Part shown: positions 25,805 to 34,322 of the stretch, in pieces
How the letters are laid out: every line of letters begins with the position of its first letter
Position numbering within the stretch: the stretch's first letter is position 1
Origin: Salinibacterium sp.
GTDB lineage: Bacteria > Actinomycetota > Actinomycetes > Actinomycetales > Microbacteriaceae
Length of the DNA stretch: 64,000 bases
Assembly: GCA_019638845.1 (NCBI GenBank)
Contig: JAHBSZ010000004.1
Coordinates: 62,001 to 126,000, forward strand
Direction: 5' to 3'
Translations under genes and position numbers: made by a program
The notes under the pieces: generated by a model
The model's database searches: none
What the model saw: the letters and a program-made list of their open reading frames with translations, nothing else
What the model was told of the DNA's origin: nothing

Positions 25805-27177
25805 ATCGCCGGCGGTGACGTGACCGGCTGCGAATTGTCAGGGTTTCGGATGCCCGCGAACGACACCACCCCGCCGAGCACGAGTAAGGCTGCCGTCACC
25901 ACGATGACGCGGTGGAAGCCTTCGACGTCGAGGGTACCCGCGACGATCACGCCGATCATCGCCGTCGAGATCAGACCCGCCACGCGCGACACGGCGTTGT
26001 TCGTCGCCGACCCGATACCGGCCTGGGCCGAAGGAATCGAGCCGAGAATCGCGGCGGTAAGGGGGGCAACGGTGATCGAGAGCCCAACCGCGAAGATCAC
26101 GACTCCCGGAAGTACGTTCCACCAGTAGTTGACTTCGTTGCCCATCGTGAGGAACCACAGGAACCCGATACCCCCGACGATTGGCCCTAGCGTCATGAAC
26201 AAGCGCGGGCCGTGCTTTCCGGCAAGAGTGCCGAACAGACCGGACAGAAGGATGTTGCCAAGCGAGATCGGTAACAGGGCGAGAGCGGCAAGCGTTGCAG
26301 GGAATCCAGCAACTTGCTGGAGGAACACGACGATGATGAAGCCGCCGAGGGAAAGGGCCGCGTAAACGAACACCGTCGACACGTTGCCCCAGGCGAAGTT
26401 GCGCACCCCGAAGATGCCGAGGGGAAGCATGGGGTGCTTCGCGCGGCGCTCCCACAGGATGAAAGCGATGAGCGACAGGATGCCGATACCGAACGGCAGG
26501 ACGATCGCAGGACTCCCCCAGCCGTAGTTGCCCTGCTCGATGAGCGCGAAGACGGGCCCACCCAGCCCGACGGCCCCGAGCACGGCTCCGACGTAGTCGA
26601 TCGAAACACCCGCCTTGCGTGCATCCTTCTGCCCCAGCATGACCAGCAGCACGAGTGCTGCGACAATCGGGAGGACGTTGATGACGAACACCCACCGCCA
26701 GCTCAGGTAGTCGACGAAGAGACCACCGAGGATCGGGCCGGCCAGAAACGCCGCGCTCGTCCATGCGGTCCAGAGTCCGATCGCCTTGCCCTGTTCGGCG
26801 TGGCGAAACGTGGAGATAATGAGCGCGAGGGAACTCGGCACGAGCAACGCCCCCGCAATACCCTGAACCCCACGCATGACGATCAGGAACTCTGCGCTCG
26901 GCGAGAGCGCGATGAGGAGAGAAGCCGCACCGAACGCGATGAGACCGACGCGCAGGACGACGATGCGCCCGAAGACATCCGAGAACGAACCCGCCAACAG
27001 CATGAGCGAGCTCAGTGTGATCAGGTAGGCGTCCACGACCCACTGCTGGGTGCTGAGCCCCCCACCGAGATCCGCGCTCATCGCCGGGAGTGCGACATTG
27101 ATCACCGAGCTATCGAGAAACGCAACGAACGACGCAAGGATGGCAATGATCAAAACAAGTCGCTGCGGGCGGGTCAT
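25801..27177 (-). CDS. MFS multidrug transporter, DHA2 (14-helix) family
   Basis: 458 residues starting at MTRPQRLVLIIAILASF. Motif A-like GSFSDVFGRIVVLRVGL, motif C-like GALLVPSSLALIISTF and the FLDSSVINVALPAM motif of helix 1 are those of EmrB/QacA-type drug:H+ antiporters. Fourteen hydrophobic segments can be counted. Start is uncertain by about 30 codons; a longer frame overlaps the divergent oxidase gene. Confidence 0.87.
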   Translation of the reverse strand: MTRPQRLVLIIAILASFVAFLDSSVINVALPAMSADLGGGLSTQQWVVDAYLITLSSLMLLAGSFSDVFGRIVVLRVGLIAFGAASLLIALSPSAEFLIVMRGVQGIAGALLVPSSLALIISTFRHAEQGKAIGLWTAWTSAAFLAGPILGGLFVDYLSWRWVFVINVLPIVAALVLLVMLGQKDARKAGVSIDYVGAVLGAVGLGGPVFALIEQGNYGWGSPAIVLPFGIGILSLIAFILWERRAKHPMLPLGIFGVRNFAWGNVSTVFVYAALSLGGFIIVVFLQQVAGFPATLAALALLPISLGNILLSGLFGTLAGKHGPRLFMTLGPIVGGIGFLWFLTMGNEVNYWWNVLPGVVIFAVGLSITVAPLTAAILGSIPSAQAGIGSATNNAVSRVAGLISTAMIGVIVAGTLDVEGFHRVIVVTAALLVLGGVVSFAGIRNPDNSQPVTSPPAI

Positions 27178-27259
27178 GCTCCATTCAACACCCTGACGGA
27201 GACAACCCGCCGGGTCGATGGCCGCAGTCAGTCCGTCGGTAACGGTGGACAATAGCCTC

Positions 27260-28489
27260 GTGAGCATCGGAACAAACTGGGCCAGGTACTACGAGTACGC
27301 GGCGACCACCTTGCACAGTCCCTCAACTATTGACGAGCTGAGCGAGATCGTCGCCACGGCCCCGAAAATCCGGGCGCTCGGGAGCAGGCATTCGTTCAAC
27401 GACCTGGCCGACTCCGCCGAACTCGTGTCTCTTGATCGACTCCCCCCGGACATCCGGATCGACGAGGAAAGCGAGACCGTCTCGTTCAGCGCGGGCGTTC
27501 GCTACGGAGACCTTGCGGCGGAGCTGGAGTTGCAGGGTTGGGCACTGCGCAACATGGCATCGCTGCCCCATATCTCCGTGGCTGGGGCCGTCGCGACGAG
27601 CACGCACGGCTCCGGCGATCGAAACGGAACCCTTGCGCGAGCGGTGTCTGGTCTCGAGTTCGTCACCGCAACCGGCGAGCTTCTCGCGGTCACGCCCGTC
27701 GATGAGGCTTTCGACGGCGCGGTGGTCTCACTCGGCGCCCTCGGTGTCGTTGCACGCATCACTCTCGACATTGAACCCAGCTACGAGATGCGTCAGCAGG
27801 TCTATTCGGGAATCACCTGGGAGCACCTCCTCGACAACTACGACGCCATCACCGCCCGCGCCTACAGCGTGAGCATTTTCACCGACTGGTCGGATGATGC
27901 CCGCACCACCGTGTGGCTCAAAGGGCGCCTCGACGAGCGCGCGCTCCCGCAAGACGTGTACGGCGCGAAACCGCTCGCCGATGATGTTCGCCTCACCGAA
28001 GGCAGCGCCCAGAACACAACCCGTCAGGGCGGGGAGCCCGGACCGTGGAACGAACGCCTACCGCACTTCAGGATGGGGTTCTCCCCGAGCAACGGTGACG
28101 AACTCCAGACGGAGTACTTCGTGCCCCGTCAGGACGCGATTGCGGCCCTGAGGGCGGTTCGAGCGCTCGGCGATCGCATCACCCCGCACCTGCACATCAC
28201 CGAACTGCGCACGATGGCCGCCGATTCCCTGTGGCTGAGCGGTGCGTATGGCACGGATGCCACGGCAATCCATTTCACCTGGAAGAACGAGCCCTCTGCG
28301 GTGCTGCCGCTCCTCCCGGTGATCGAGGCCGCGCTGGAGCCGTTCGGCGCCCGCCCGCACTGGGGAAAACTGTTCGCTTCCGTGCGTCGCGAGCGTTACC
28401 CGCGACTCGACGACTTCGTGGCCCTCGCCCACGATTTCGACCCGAACGGCAAGTTCCGGAACACCTTCCTCGACCGCAACGTGTTCTGA
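27260..28489 (+). CDS. FAD-linked alditol/xylitol oxidase-like protein
   Basis: 409 residues of the VAO family. N-terminal FAD domain with (A)LGSRHSFNDLADSAE (about 37) and SLPHISVAGAVATSTHGSGDRNG (about 96-118), matching actinobacterial alditol oxidases, in which the His of the RHSFN motif binds FAD covalently. C-terminal ALO domain ends HWGKLFA..RERYPRLDDFVALAHDFDPNGKFRNTFLDR. Likely oxidises a sugar alcohol, giving H2O2. Start GTG at 27260 follows GACAAT by 6 nt; an ATG at 27218 is possible. Confidence 0.85.
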   Translation: MSIGTNWARYYEYAATTLHSPSTIDELSEIVATAPKIRALGSRHSFNDLADSAELVSLDRLPPDIRIDEESETVSFSAGVRYGDLAAELELQGWALRNMASLPHISVAGAVATSTHGSGDRNGTLARAVSGLEFVTATGELLAVTPVDEAFDGAVVSLGALGVVARITLDIEPSYEMRQQVYSGITWEHLLDNYDAITARAYSVSIFTDWSDDARTTVWLKGRLDERALPQDVYGAKPLADDVRLTEGSAQNTTRQGGEPGPWNERLPHFRMGFSPSNGDELQTEYFVPRQDAIAALRAVRALGDRITPHLHITELRTMAADSLWLSGAYGTDATAIHFTWKNEPSAVLPLLPVIEAALEPFGARPHWGKLFASVRRERYPRLDDFVALAHDFDPNGKFRNTFLDRNVF

Positions 28490-28506
28490 ATCGGCTAGCG
28501 CGTCAG

Positions 28507-31047
28507 CTAGAGCATCCCGACACTCGTCACGCGCACCACGGCGAGCCCCTGCTCGACCGACTCCGCGAGATCGACAGTCGCGCTGATACCCCAGTCATGG
28601 TCGCCCGCGGGGTCATCGAAGATCTGCCGCACTGTCCACGCCTGCGGCCCTTCCGTGATCACGATCATCGAGGGGCCGCGCGCGTCTCCCCCGGTGCCCA
28701 GCGAGCCGTGCTCGTCGAAGTACGGGTCCATGGCATCCGCCCACGCATCGGCGTCGAGGCCAGCCGCGGCATCAAGCTCCCCGAGTGACTCCCAATTCTC
28801 GAGCGCCGCGAGCTGCACGCGACGGAACATCTCATTGCGGACGAGTACGCGGAAAGCCCGCGGGTTCGCGAGAACGGAAGGGGGCGCGGGCGGCACGACC
28901 GGGGCTGTCGGGTCATCGGCGGGGTTGACCATCGACTCCCACTCGTCGAGCAGGCTGGAGTCGACCTGCCGCACGAGTTCTCCAAGCCATTCGATCACGT
29001 CACGCAGTTCTTCAGTCTTGACATCGTCAGGGATGGTCTGGCGCGCGGCCCGATACGCGTCGGAGAGATATCGCAGCACCAAACCCTCGCGAGGCGCGAG
29101 ACCGTAGAAGCCGGTGAAATCGGCGAACGTCATGGCGCGTTCGTACATGTCGCGCACCACCGATTTGGGGCTGAGCTCAAAGTCCCCGATCCACGGCTGC
29201 GTCGCCGAGTACTTCTCGAACGCGGCATCGAGCAACTCTTCAAGGGGTTTAGGCCAGGTGATCTGCTCGAGGAGTTCCATGCGCTGGTCGTATTCGATGC
29301 CCTCAGCCTTCATGGCCGCGACGGCCTCGCCACGCGCCATGAACTGCTGCTGCTGCAACACCGGGCGAGGGTCGTCAAGCGTGGACTCGAGAATCGAGAT
29401 CATGTCGAGTGCATAGGTCGGCGACTCGGGGTCGAGCAGCTCGAACACGGCGAGCGCGAACGGCGACAGAGGCTGGTTGAGGGCGAAGTTGGGCTGCAGG
29501 TCGACTGTCAAACGGATCTCGATGCGTTCATCGAGTGTCTCGACGAGTTCACCGTCGTACGCCGCCATGATCGGCACGGTGATTTGCTCGACGACTCCGG
29601 CCGCGCGTAGCGTGCGGTAAATCGCGAGTGCCTTCCGGGCGAGCGCGAGCTTGGAGTGCCAAGTCTCGTGTGACTCGAAGATGAGGTCGCGCATGATCTG
29701 GAACGCATCCCCGCCGCGACCGATCACGTTGAGGATCATCGAGTGGCTCACGTTCAGGTGCGAGGTGAGCAATTCGGGCTCCGCGTTGATGAGCCGCTCA
29801 AAACTCGGTTGACCCCACGAAACGAATCCTTCGGGTGCCTTCTTGCGCACGATCTTGCGGATCTTCTTGACGTCATCGCCAGCCTTCGACACGAGACGAG
29901 CGTTCTCGGCTTCGTGTTCGGGAGCTTGCGCGACGACCGAGCCGGCGGTGTCATACCCGGCCCGGCCAGCCCGACCCGCGATCTGGTGGAATTCGCGGGC
30001 GCTGAGTTGCCGCATCCGGGTGCCGTCGTACTTGGTGAGGGCCGTGAGCAGAACGGTGCGGATCGGCACGTTGATACCCACGCCCAGCGTGTCGGTGCCG
30101 CAGATCACTCGCAACAGTCCGCGCTGGGCGAGTTGTTCGACGAGTCGACGGTACTTGGGCAGCATTCCCGCGTGATGTACCCCGATGCCGGCACGGATAA
30201 GTCGTGACAAGGTCTGCCCGAACCGGGTGGTGAACCGGAACCCGCCGATCGCCTCAGCGATCTCGTCGCGTTGCTCGCGGCTGATGACCTTGATGCTCGT
30301 CATGGCTTGCGCGCGCTCAAGGGCTGCCGCCTGGGAGAAGTGCACGATGTAGATCGGTGATTGGCCGGTGTGCAAAAGGTCTTCGACGGTCTCGTGCACC
30401 GGTGTGAGTACATAGGAGTAGTGCAGCGGCACTGGTCGATCGACCCCGGTGATGAGTGCGGTCTCGCGACCGGTACGGCGCGAGAGGTCATCGGCGATCG
30501 GCTTCATGTCGCCGAGAGTCGCCGACATGAGAACGAACTGCACTTTCGGCAGTGTCAGGAGGGGAACCTGCCACGCCCAGCCTCGGTCGGGGTCCGCATA
30601 GAAGTGGAACTCGTCCATGACAACTTGGTCGACGGGAGCATCGGCCCCCTGGCGCAGGGCGAGGTTGGCGAGAATCTCTGCCGTACAGCAGATGATCGGG
30701 GCATCCGGATTCACGCTCGAGTCCCCGGTGACCATGCCGACATTCTCTGCGCCGAAGATGTCGACGAGAGCAAAGAACTTCTCGCTCACGAGCGCCTTAA
30801 TCGGGGCAGTGTAGAACGTACGCTGACCTTGTGCGAGGGCAGTGAAGTGCGCAGCAATCGCGACCAGCGACTTGCCCGTACCCGTCGGTGTGGACAGGAT
30901 GAGGTTCGCACCGGAGACGATCTCGATGAGAGCTTCGTCTTGCGCGGGATAGAGCGGCAGCCCACGGCCCTCGGCCCACCCCGCAAAGGCCGTGTAGGCG
31001 GCATCCGCTTGGTACGGGCTCGGCGCGAGGTCGAGGAGAGCGGGCAT
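28507..31047 (-). CDS. Ski2-like DEAD/DEAH RNA helicase with DUF3516 domain
   Basis: 846 residues. Helicase motifs: Q/I STPTGTGKS (about 52-60), TAPIKALVSEKF, DEFHFYADPDRGWAWQ (box II as DEFH), SATLGD, and motif VI HQIAGRAGRAGYD. The C-terminal half is the DUF3516 helical domain found in actinobacterial HelY-like enzymes. Role is probably RNA unwinding in turnover or ribosome maturation. Start ATG 31045-31047 lies 6 nt behind TACGGT. Confidence 0.88.
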   Translation of the reverse strand: MPALLDLAPSPYQADAAYTAFAGWAEGRGLPLYPAQDEALIEIVSGANLILSTPTGTGKSLVAIAAHFTALAQGQRTFYTAPIKALVSEKFFALVDIFGAENVGMVTGDSSVNPDAPIICCTAEILANLALRQGADAPVDQVVMDEFHFYADPDRGWAWQVPLLTLPKVQFVLMSATLGDMKPIADDLSRRTGRETALITGVDRPVPLHYSYVLTPVHETVEDLLHTGQSPIYIVHFSQAAALERAQAMTSIKVISREQRDEIAEAIGGFRFTTRFGQTLSRLIRAGIGVHHAGMLPKYRRLVEQLAQRGLLRVICGTDTLGVGINVPIRTVLLTALTKYDGTRMRQLSAREFHQIAGRAGRAGYDTAGSVVAQAPEHEAENARLVSKAGDDVKKIRKIVRKKAPEGFVSWGQPSFERLINAEPELLTSHLNVSHSMILNVIGRGGDAFQIMRDLIFESHETWHSKLALARKALAIYRTLRAAGVVEQITVPIMAAYDGELVETLDERIEIRLTVDLQPNFALNQPLSPFALAVFELLDPESPTYALDMISILESTLDDPRPVLQQQQFMARGEAVAAMKAEGIEYDQRMELLEQITWPKPLEELLDAAFEKYSATQPWIGDFELSPKSVVRDMYERAMTFADFTGFYGLAPREGLVLRYLSDAYRAARQTIPDDVKTEELRDVIEWLGELVRQVDSSLLDEWESMVNPADDPTAPVVPPAPPSVLANPRAFRVLVRNEMFRRVQLAALENWESLGELDAAAGLDADAWADAMDPYFDEHGSLGTGGDARGPSMIVITEGPQAWTVRQIFDDPAGDHDWGISATVDLAESVEQGLAVVRVTSVGML

Positions 31048-31053
31048 GCCTCA

Positions 31054-31059
31054 ACCGTA
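31054..31059 (-). promoter_or_regulatory. -10 box TACGGT of the helicase gene (leaderless)
   Basis: TACGGT, 6 nt (TGAGGC), ATG. Confidence 0.45.
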
Positions 31060-31065
31060 CAGTGG

Positions 31066-31094
31066 TTGACAGCTTTAGCTAAGTAGATTAGCTT
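31066..31094 (+). promoter_or_regulatory. Promoter and operator of the hydrolase-TetR operon
   Basis: TTGACA (31066-31071), 17-bp spacer, TAGCTT (31089-31094), then 7 nt to the ATG at 31102: a near-consensus promoter giving a leaderless message. A perfect inverted repeat AGCTAA-GTAGA-TTAGCT (31077-31093) covers the spacer and most of the -10 box and is well placed for repression by the TetR protein encoded in the same operon. Confidence 0.65.
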
Positions 31095-31101
31095 TACGGC
31101 T

Positions 31102-31899
31102 ATGACTACACAATTCCTCGGCACCATCGCCTACGAGGTCTCGGGCGAAGGCCCCCTCGTGCTCTGCATCCCCGGCATGGCCGACCTACGGTCGACCTTC
31201 CGCTTCCTCGCGCCCGCCCTTGTCGCGGCCGGATACCGCGTCGCGATCATCGACCTCCGCGGTCACGGCGACTCCACTGCGGCTGCGGACCCCGCCGCCT
31301 CTTACGACAACTCGAGCAATGCCGCGGATGCCGCAGCCCTCATCGCCCACCTCGGCGGGCCCGCGGTCGTGCTCGGCAACTCGATGGGCGCCGCGATCGG
31401 CGTTCTGATCGCTGCCGAGCATCCTGAGCTGGTTTCCGGTCTGGTGCTCGTCGGCCCATTTGTGCGCAACGGAAGGATCTCCAGGGTGATGAAAGCTCTC
31501 ATGCGGGTGCTCACGACGCGGCCACTCGTTGCTGCAGTCTGGAACGCGTACCTTCCCTCCCTCTACGCCGGACGCAAGCCTGCGGACTTTGCCGAGTATC
31601 GCGCCACCCTCATCGCAACGCTGAAGCGCAGCGCTGCAGCTGTGTCGAAGACCATGCGGACGAGTCATGACGACGCCGAGGCCGCTCTGTCCCGAGTCGA
31701 CACTCCGGTGCTCGTGGTGATGGGCGAACTCGACCCGGACTTCTCGACGCCGCAGGCTGAGGCCGAGTGGATCGTGGATCAGCTCGGCGGGTCGATCGTG
31801 ATGGTCCCCGAGGCCGGGCATTACCCACAATCCCAGCGACCCGATGTCATGCTCCCCGCCGTGACGAGCTTCCTCCAGTCCGTGACCCACAGTGCCTAG
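31102..31899 (+). CDS. Alpha/beta-hydrolase
   Basis: 265 residues, soluble. Oxyanion region PLVLCIPGMADLRSTFR, nucleophile elbow GNSMGAAIG (Ser about 95), acid near VMGELDPDFSTP and His in PEAGHYPQSQRP form the triad. The family covers esterases, haloperoxidase-like and C-C hydrolases, so substrate is open. Overlaps the TetR gene by 8 nt. Confidence 0.88.
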   Translation: MTTQFLGTIAYEVSGEGPLVLCIPGMADLRSTFRFLAPALVAAGYRVAIIDLRGHGDSTAAADPAASYDNSSNAADAAALIAHLGGPAVVLGNSMGAAIGVLIAAEHPELVSGLVLVGPFVRNGRISRVMKALMRVLTTRPLVAAVWNAYLPSLYAGRKPADFAEYRATLIATLKRSAAAVSKTMRTSHDDAEAALSRVDTPVLVVMGELDPDFSTPQAEAEWIVDQLGGSIVMVPEAGHYPQSQRPDVMLPAVTSFLQSVTHSA

Positions 31900-32467
31900 G
31901 GCAGGGCTCACCCAGGATCGCGTGGTCATCGAGGCTGAACTCCTCGCGGACGAGGTCGGGTTGGCGAACATCTCACTCGCAGCACTCGCCGAACGGCTCG
32001 GTGTCAAGGTGCCGAGCCTGTACAAACACGTGGATGGCCTGCCAGCCCTGCACAGGCTCGTCGAAGTGCGCGCGAAGTCCGAGATCGCGGATGTGTTGGC
32101 CCGTGCAACCGTGGGGCGGTCTCGCGATGACGCACTGGACGCGCTGGCTTTCGCCTACCGCGACTGGGCCAGGCGGCATCCGGGTCGCTACGAAGCGACT
32201 GTTACTGCGCCGTCCGCTGACGACCCGAGTTCAATGGAGGCGTCGGGACGCGCGGTGGGCGTCATGTTCGATGCGCTCGCCGGGTACGGGCTCACCGGTG
32301 ACGACGCGATCGATGCGACTCGGTCGTTCCGCGCAGCTATCCATGGCTTCATCGCACTCGAGGCCGTGGGCGGCTTCGGCATGCCCCGCGACGTCGACCT
32401 GACTTTCAGACGGCTCGTCGCCGCGCTGCGCCTGTCGCTCGGCGAGTGGAGTCGGGTCAGCGCCTAG
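31892..32467 (+). CDS. TetR regulator with WHG (TetR_C_33) domain
   Basis: 191 residues. HTH at about 8-55 (VIEAELLADEVGLANISLAALAERLGVKVPSLYKHVDGL), C-terminal WHG-type domain (FRAAIHGFIALEAVGGFGMPRDVDLTFRRLVAAL). GTG start inside the hydrolase gene. Probably autorepresses the operon through the inverted repeat at 31077-31093. Confidence 0.87.
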   Translation: MPRAGLTQDRVVIEAELLADEVGLANISLAALAERLGVKVPSLYKHVDGLPALHRLVEVRAKSEIADVLARATVGRSRDDALDALAFAYRDWARRHPGRYEATVTAPSADDPSSMEASGRAVGVMFDALAGYGLTGDDAIDATRSFRAAIHGFIALEAVGGFGMPRDVDLTFRRLVAALRLSLGEWSRVSA

Positions 32468-33393
32468 GAGTGCTCGGCCGCGACCCGGGCGTACACAGTC
32501 TCTACGTAGGCCCAGAAACCATCGACGTCCAACTTCGTCGCAACGAGTGCGTTGGGCGCCGGCGGGTCGAAGTCGACCACGGTCATCCCGTCGGTGAACT
32601 CCCCGCGGGTCTCGATGTCGACTCGCGCGGGCTGAGTGAGAAACAGGTCAGGCCGCGCGACGTACGCCACCGCGCACACGTCGTGCACGGCCTGTCCGTC
32701 CCAGTCCGGCACCTTCGGGTTGAAGTAGAAGGTCGCGAGCGGAACGATGAGTTCGTCTGCGAGAGTGCCGAGCTTCGTGAGGCGCTCGACTACAGAACCG
32801 TTGGCCTGCGCTTGAAGGGTGAGGTCGAGACCGATCATGGTCACCTGCCAGTCGGCGTCGAACACGATCCTCGCCGCCTCAGGATCTGCCCAGATGTTGA
32901 ACTCGGCGGCCACGGTGGCGTTGCCTCGGGTGTACGAGCCGCCCATGATCGTGAACGAAGCGGCCCAGCGGGCGATCGCGGGCTCCCGCTCGAGCGCGAT
33001 AGCGATATTGGTCAAAGGTCCCGTTGCCACGAGGTGAATGGCGCCGGGTGTCGCCTTGAGCGTGTTGATGATGAAATCGGCCGCATGGATGCCCGTGACA
33101 GGCAGCGTGGCAGGAGGGAGCACGACACTACCCAGTCCTCCGGTGCCGTGCACGTGAGTCGCGTCACGGTGCTGTCGCGTCAGCGGCTCAGCCGCACCTG
33201 CCGAGACGGGAACCGTCGCGAAACCGAGGTATTCCCGCAGCTGTAGCGCGTTGCGTGTGGTGTTCTCGAGTCTGACGTTACCGCCGACGGTCGTTACTCC
33301 GACAAGCTCGATGTTGGGGTCGCCGTGCGCGAGCAGCAGCGCGAGCGCGTCATCGAGGCCGGGGTCGCAGTCGAGAAGGAGCTTGTAGGGCAT
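32464..33393 (-). CDS. Nucleoside hydrolase (inosine/uridine-preferring type)
   Basis: 309 residues. The Ca-binding signature DCDPGLDDALALL (about 8-20), VGVTTVGGN, HLVATGPLTNIAIAL and FNIWADPEAARIV are all there. Hydrolyses ribonucleosides to base and ribose for salvage. Start ATG lies 6 nt after TAGGCT. Confidence 0.92.
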   Translation of the reverse strand: MPYKLLLDCDPGLDDALALLLAHGDPNIELVGVTTVGGNVRLENTTRNALQLREYLGFATVPVSAGAAEPLTRQHRDATHVHGTGGLGSVVLPPATLPVTGIHAADFIINTLKATPGAIHLVATGPLTNIAIALEREPAIARWAASFTIMGGSYTRGNATVAAEFNIWADPEAARIVFDADWQVTMIGLDLTLQAQANGSVVERLTKLGTLADELIVPLATFYFNPKVPDWDGQAVHDVCAVAYVARPDLFLTQPARVDIETRGEFTDGMTVVDFDPPAPNALVATKLDVDGFWAYVETVYARVAAEHS

Positions 33394-33399
33394 GCCACG

Positions 33400-33405
33400 A
33401 GCCTA
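33400..33405 (-). promoter_or_regulatory. -10 box TAGGCT of the nucleoside hydrolase (leaderless)
   Basis: TAGGCT, 6 nt (CGTGGC), ATG. TAG is also the stop codon of the EamA transporter gene (33403-33405). Confidence 0.5.
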
Positions 33406-34293
33406 GGCCGCGGCGAGCAACACCGAAGCGCCGATCGCGGCAGCGACTCCGGCCAACTGCACGACGGACATCCGTTCCCTATGCACGATCGCCGCAAGCA
33501 CGATTGTCACGACCGGATACAACCCGACGAGCACTGAGACCACCGCGAGGCTCCCCGCGTGAAGCGCGAGCACCAAAAGGGCGTTGCTGAGCCCGAGCAA
33601 CACGCCTCCCGCAGCACTCGCAACCCGCGCACGGGCAATTGTCGGTTGCGGCCCAGACTGCTCCTCATCGAGAATCGCGAGAGCCCGCTTCGCGCGGGGC
33701 AGCAGCCTGACCGCGAGCAGCACGATTCCGAGCAGCACGAACCCGACGATGATCTCCACGACGGCCGCCGTGACTCCGGAATCCGCGGGCGCCCGGTCCA
33801 ATGCGACTATCGACAAGCCGAGGCCGGCACCAGCGAATACGCTCATCACGACCGTGCGACGCGGGATGCCCGGCGCTCCCTCCCTCCGGGTGACCGAGAT
33901 GAGCGAGCCGCCCACGATCGCCAGCGCGACCCCGACCCACGCGAGGAGTTCCAGCCGCTCGCCAATCGCCACCGCGATGCCGACAGGAACGAGGGCACCG
34001 ACAACGGCGATAAGCGGCGAGGCAAGACTCATCGGTCCCGCGGCGAGCGCCGCATAGAACAGTAGAAATCCCAGGATCGCTACGACCCCTGCAATGGCGC
34101 CCCACACAATCGTCTCTATCGACCACGTGCCTCCGACAAGAGGCAGCACCATCAACAGCACGAGGCACGCCACGGCATAGGTGATCGTCGTACCGGGCAG
34201 TACGCGGAGGCGCCGCGCGCCAACGGCACCGAGGAAATCGGAAGCGCCATAAGACACGGCACACAAGAGAGCGAGGACTACCGCGATGGCCAT
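33403..34293 (-). CDS. EamA/DMT-family transporter
   Basis: 296 residues, ten hydrophobic helices in two EamA repeats (about 4-135 and 150-290), e.g. VLALLCAVSYGASDFLGAVGARRL at the start and SVLVGLYPVVTIVLAAIVHRERMSVVQLAGVAAAIGASVLL at the end. A drug/metabolite exporter of unknown substrate. Confidence 0.88.
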   Translation of the reverse strand: MAIAVVLALLCAVSYGASDFLGAVGARRLRVLPGTTITYAVACLVLLMVLPLVGGTWSIETIVWGAIAGVVAILGFLLFYAALAAGPMSLASPLIAVVGALVPVGIAVAIGERLELLAWVGVALAIVGGSLISVTRREGAPGIPRRTVVMSVFAGAGLGLSIVALDRAPADSGVTAAVVEIIVGFVLLGIVLLAVRLLPRAKRALAILDEEQSGPQPTIARARVASAAGGVLLGLSNALLVLALHAGSLAVVSVLVGLYPVVTIVLAAIVHRERMSVVQLAGVAAAIGASVLLAAA

Positions 34294-34311
34294 GTGCCTA
34301 AGCGTCTCACG

Positions 34312-34317
34312 TACAAT
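34312..34317 (+). promoter_or_regulatory. -10 box TACAAT of the zinc-ribbon SDR gene (leaderless)
   Basis: TACAAT, close to consensus, 5 nt before the GTG at 34323; no ribosome-binding site. Confidence 0.5.
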
Positions 34318-34322
34318 CTTTT

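Noticed and set aside
26314-27255. 313-codon plus-strand frame opposite the MFS gene
   Set aside because: Highly charged nonsense composition; the MFS frame explains the region.
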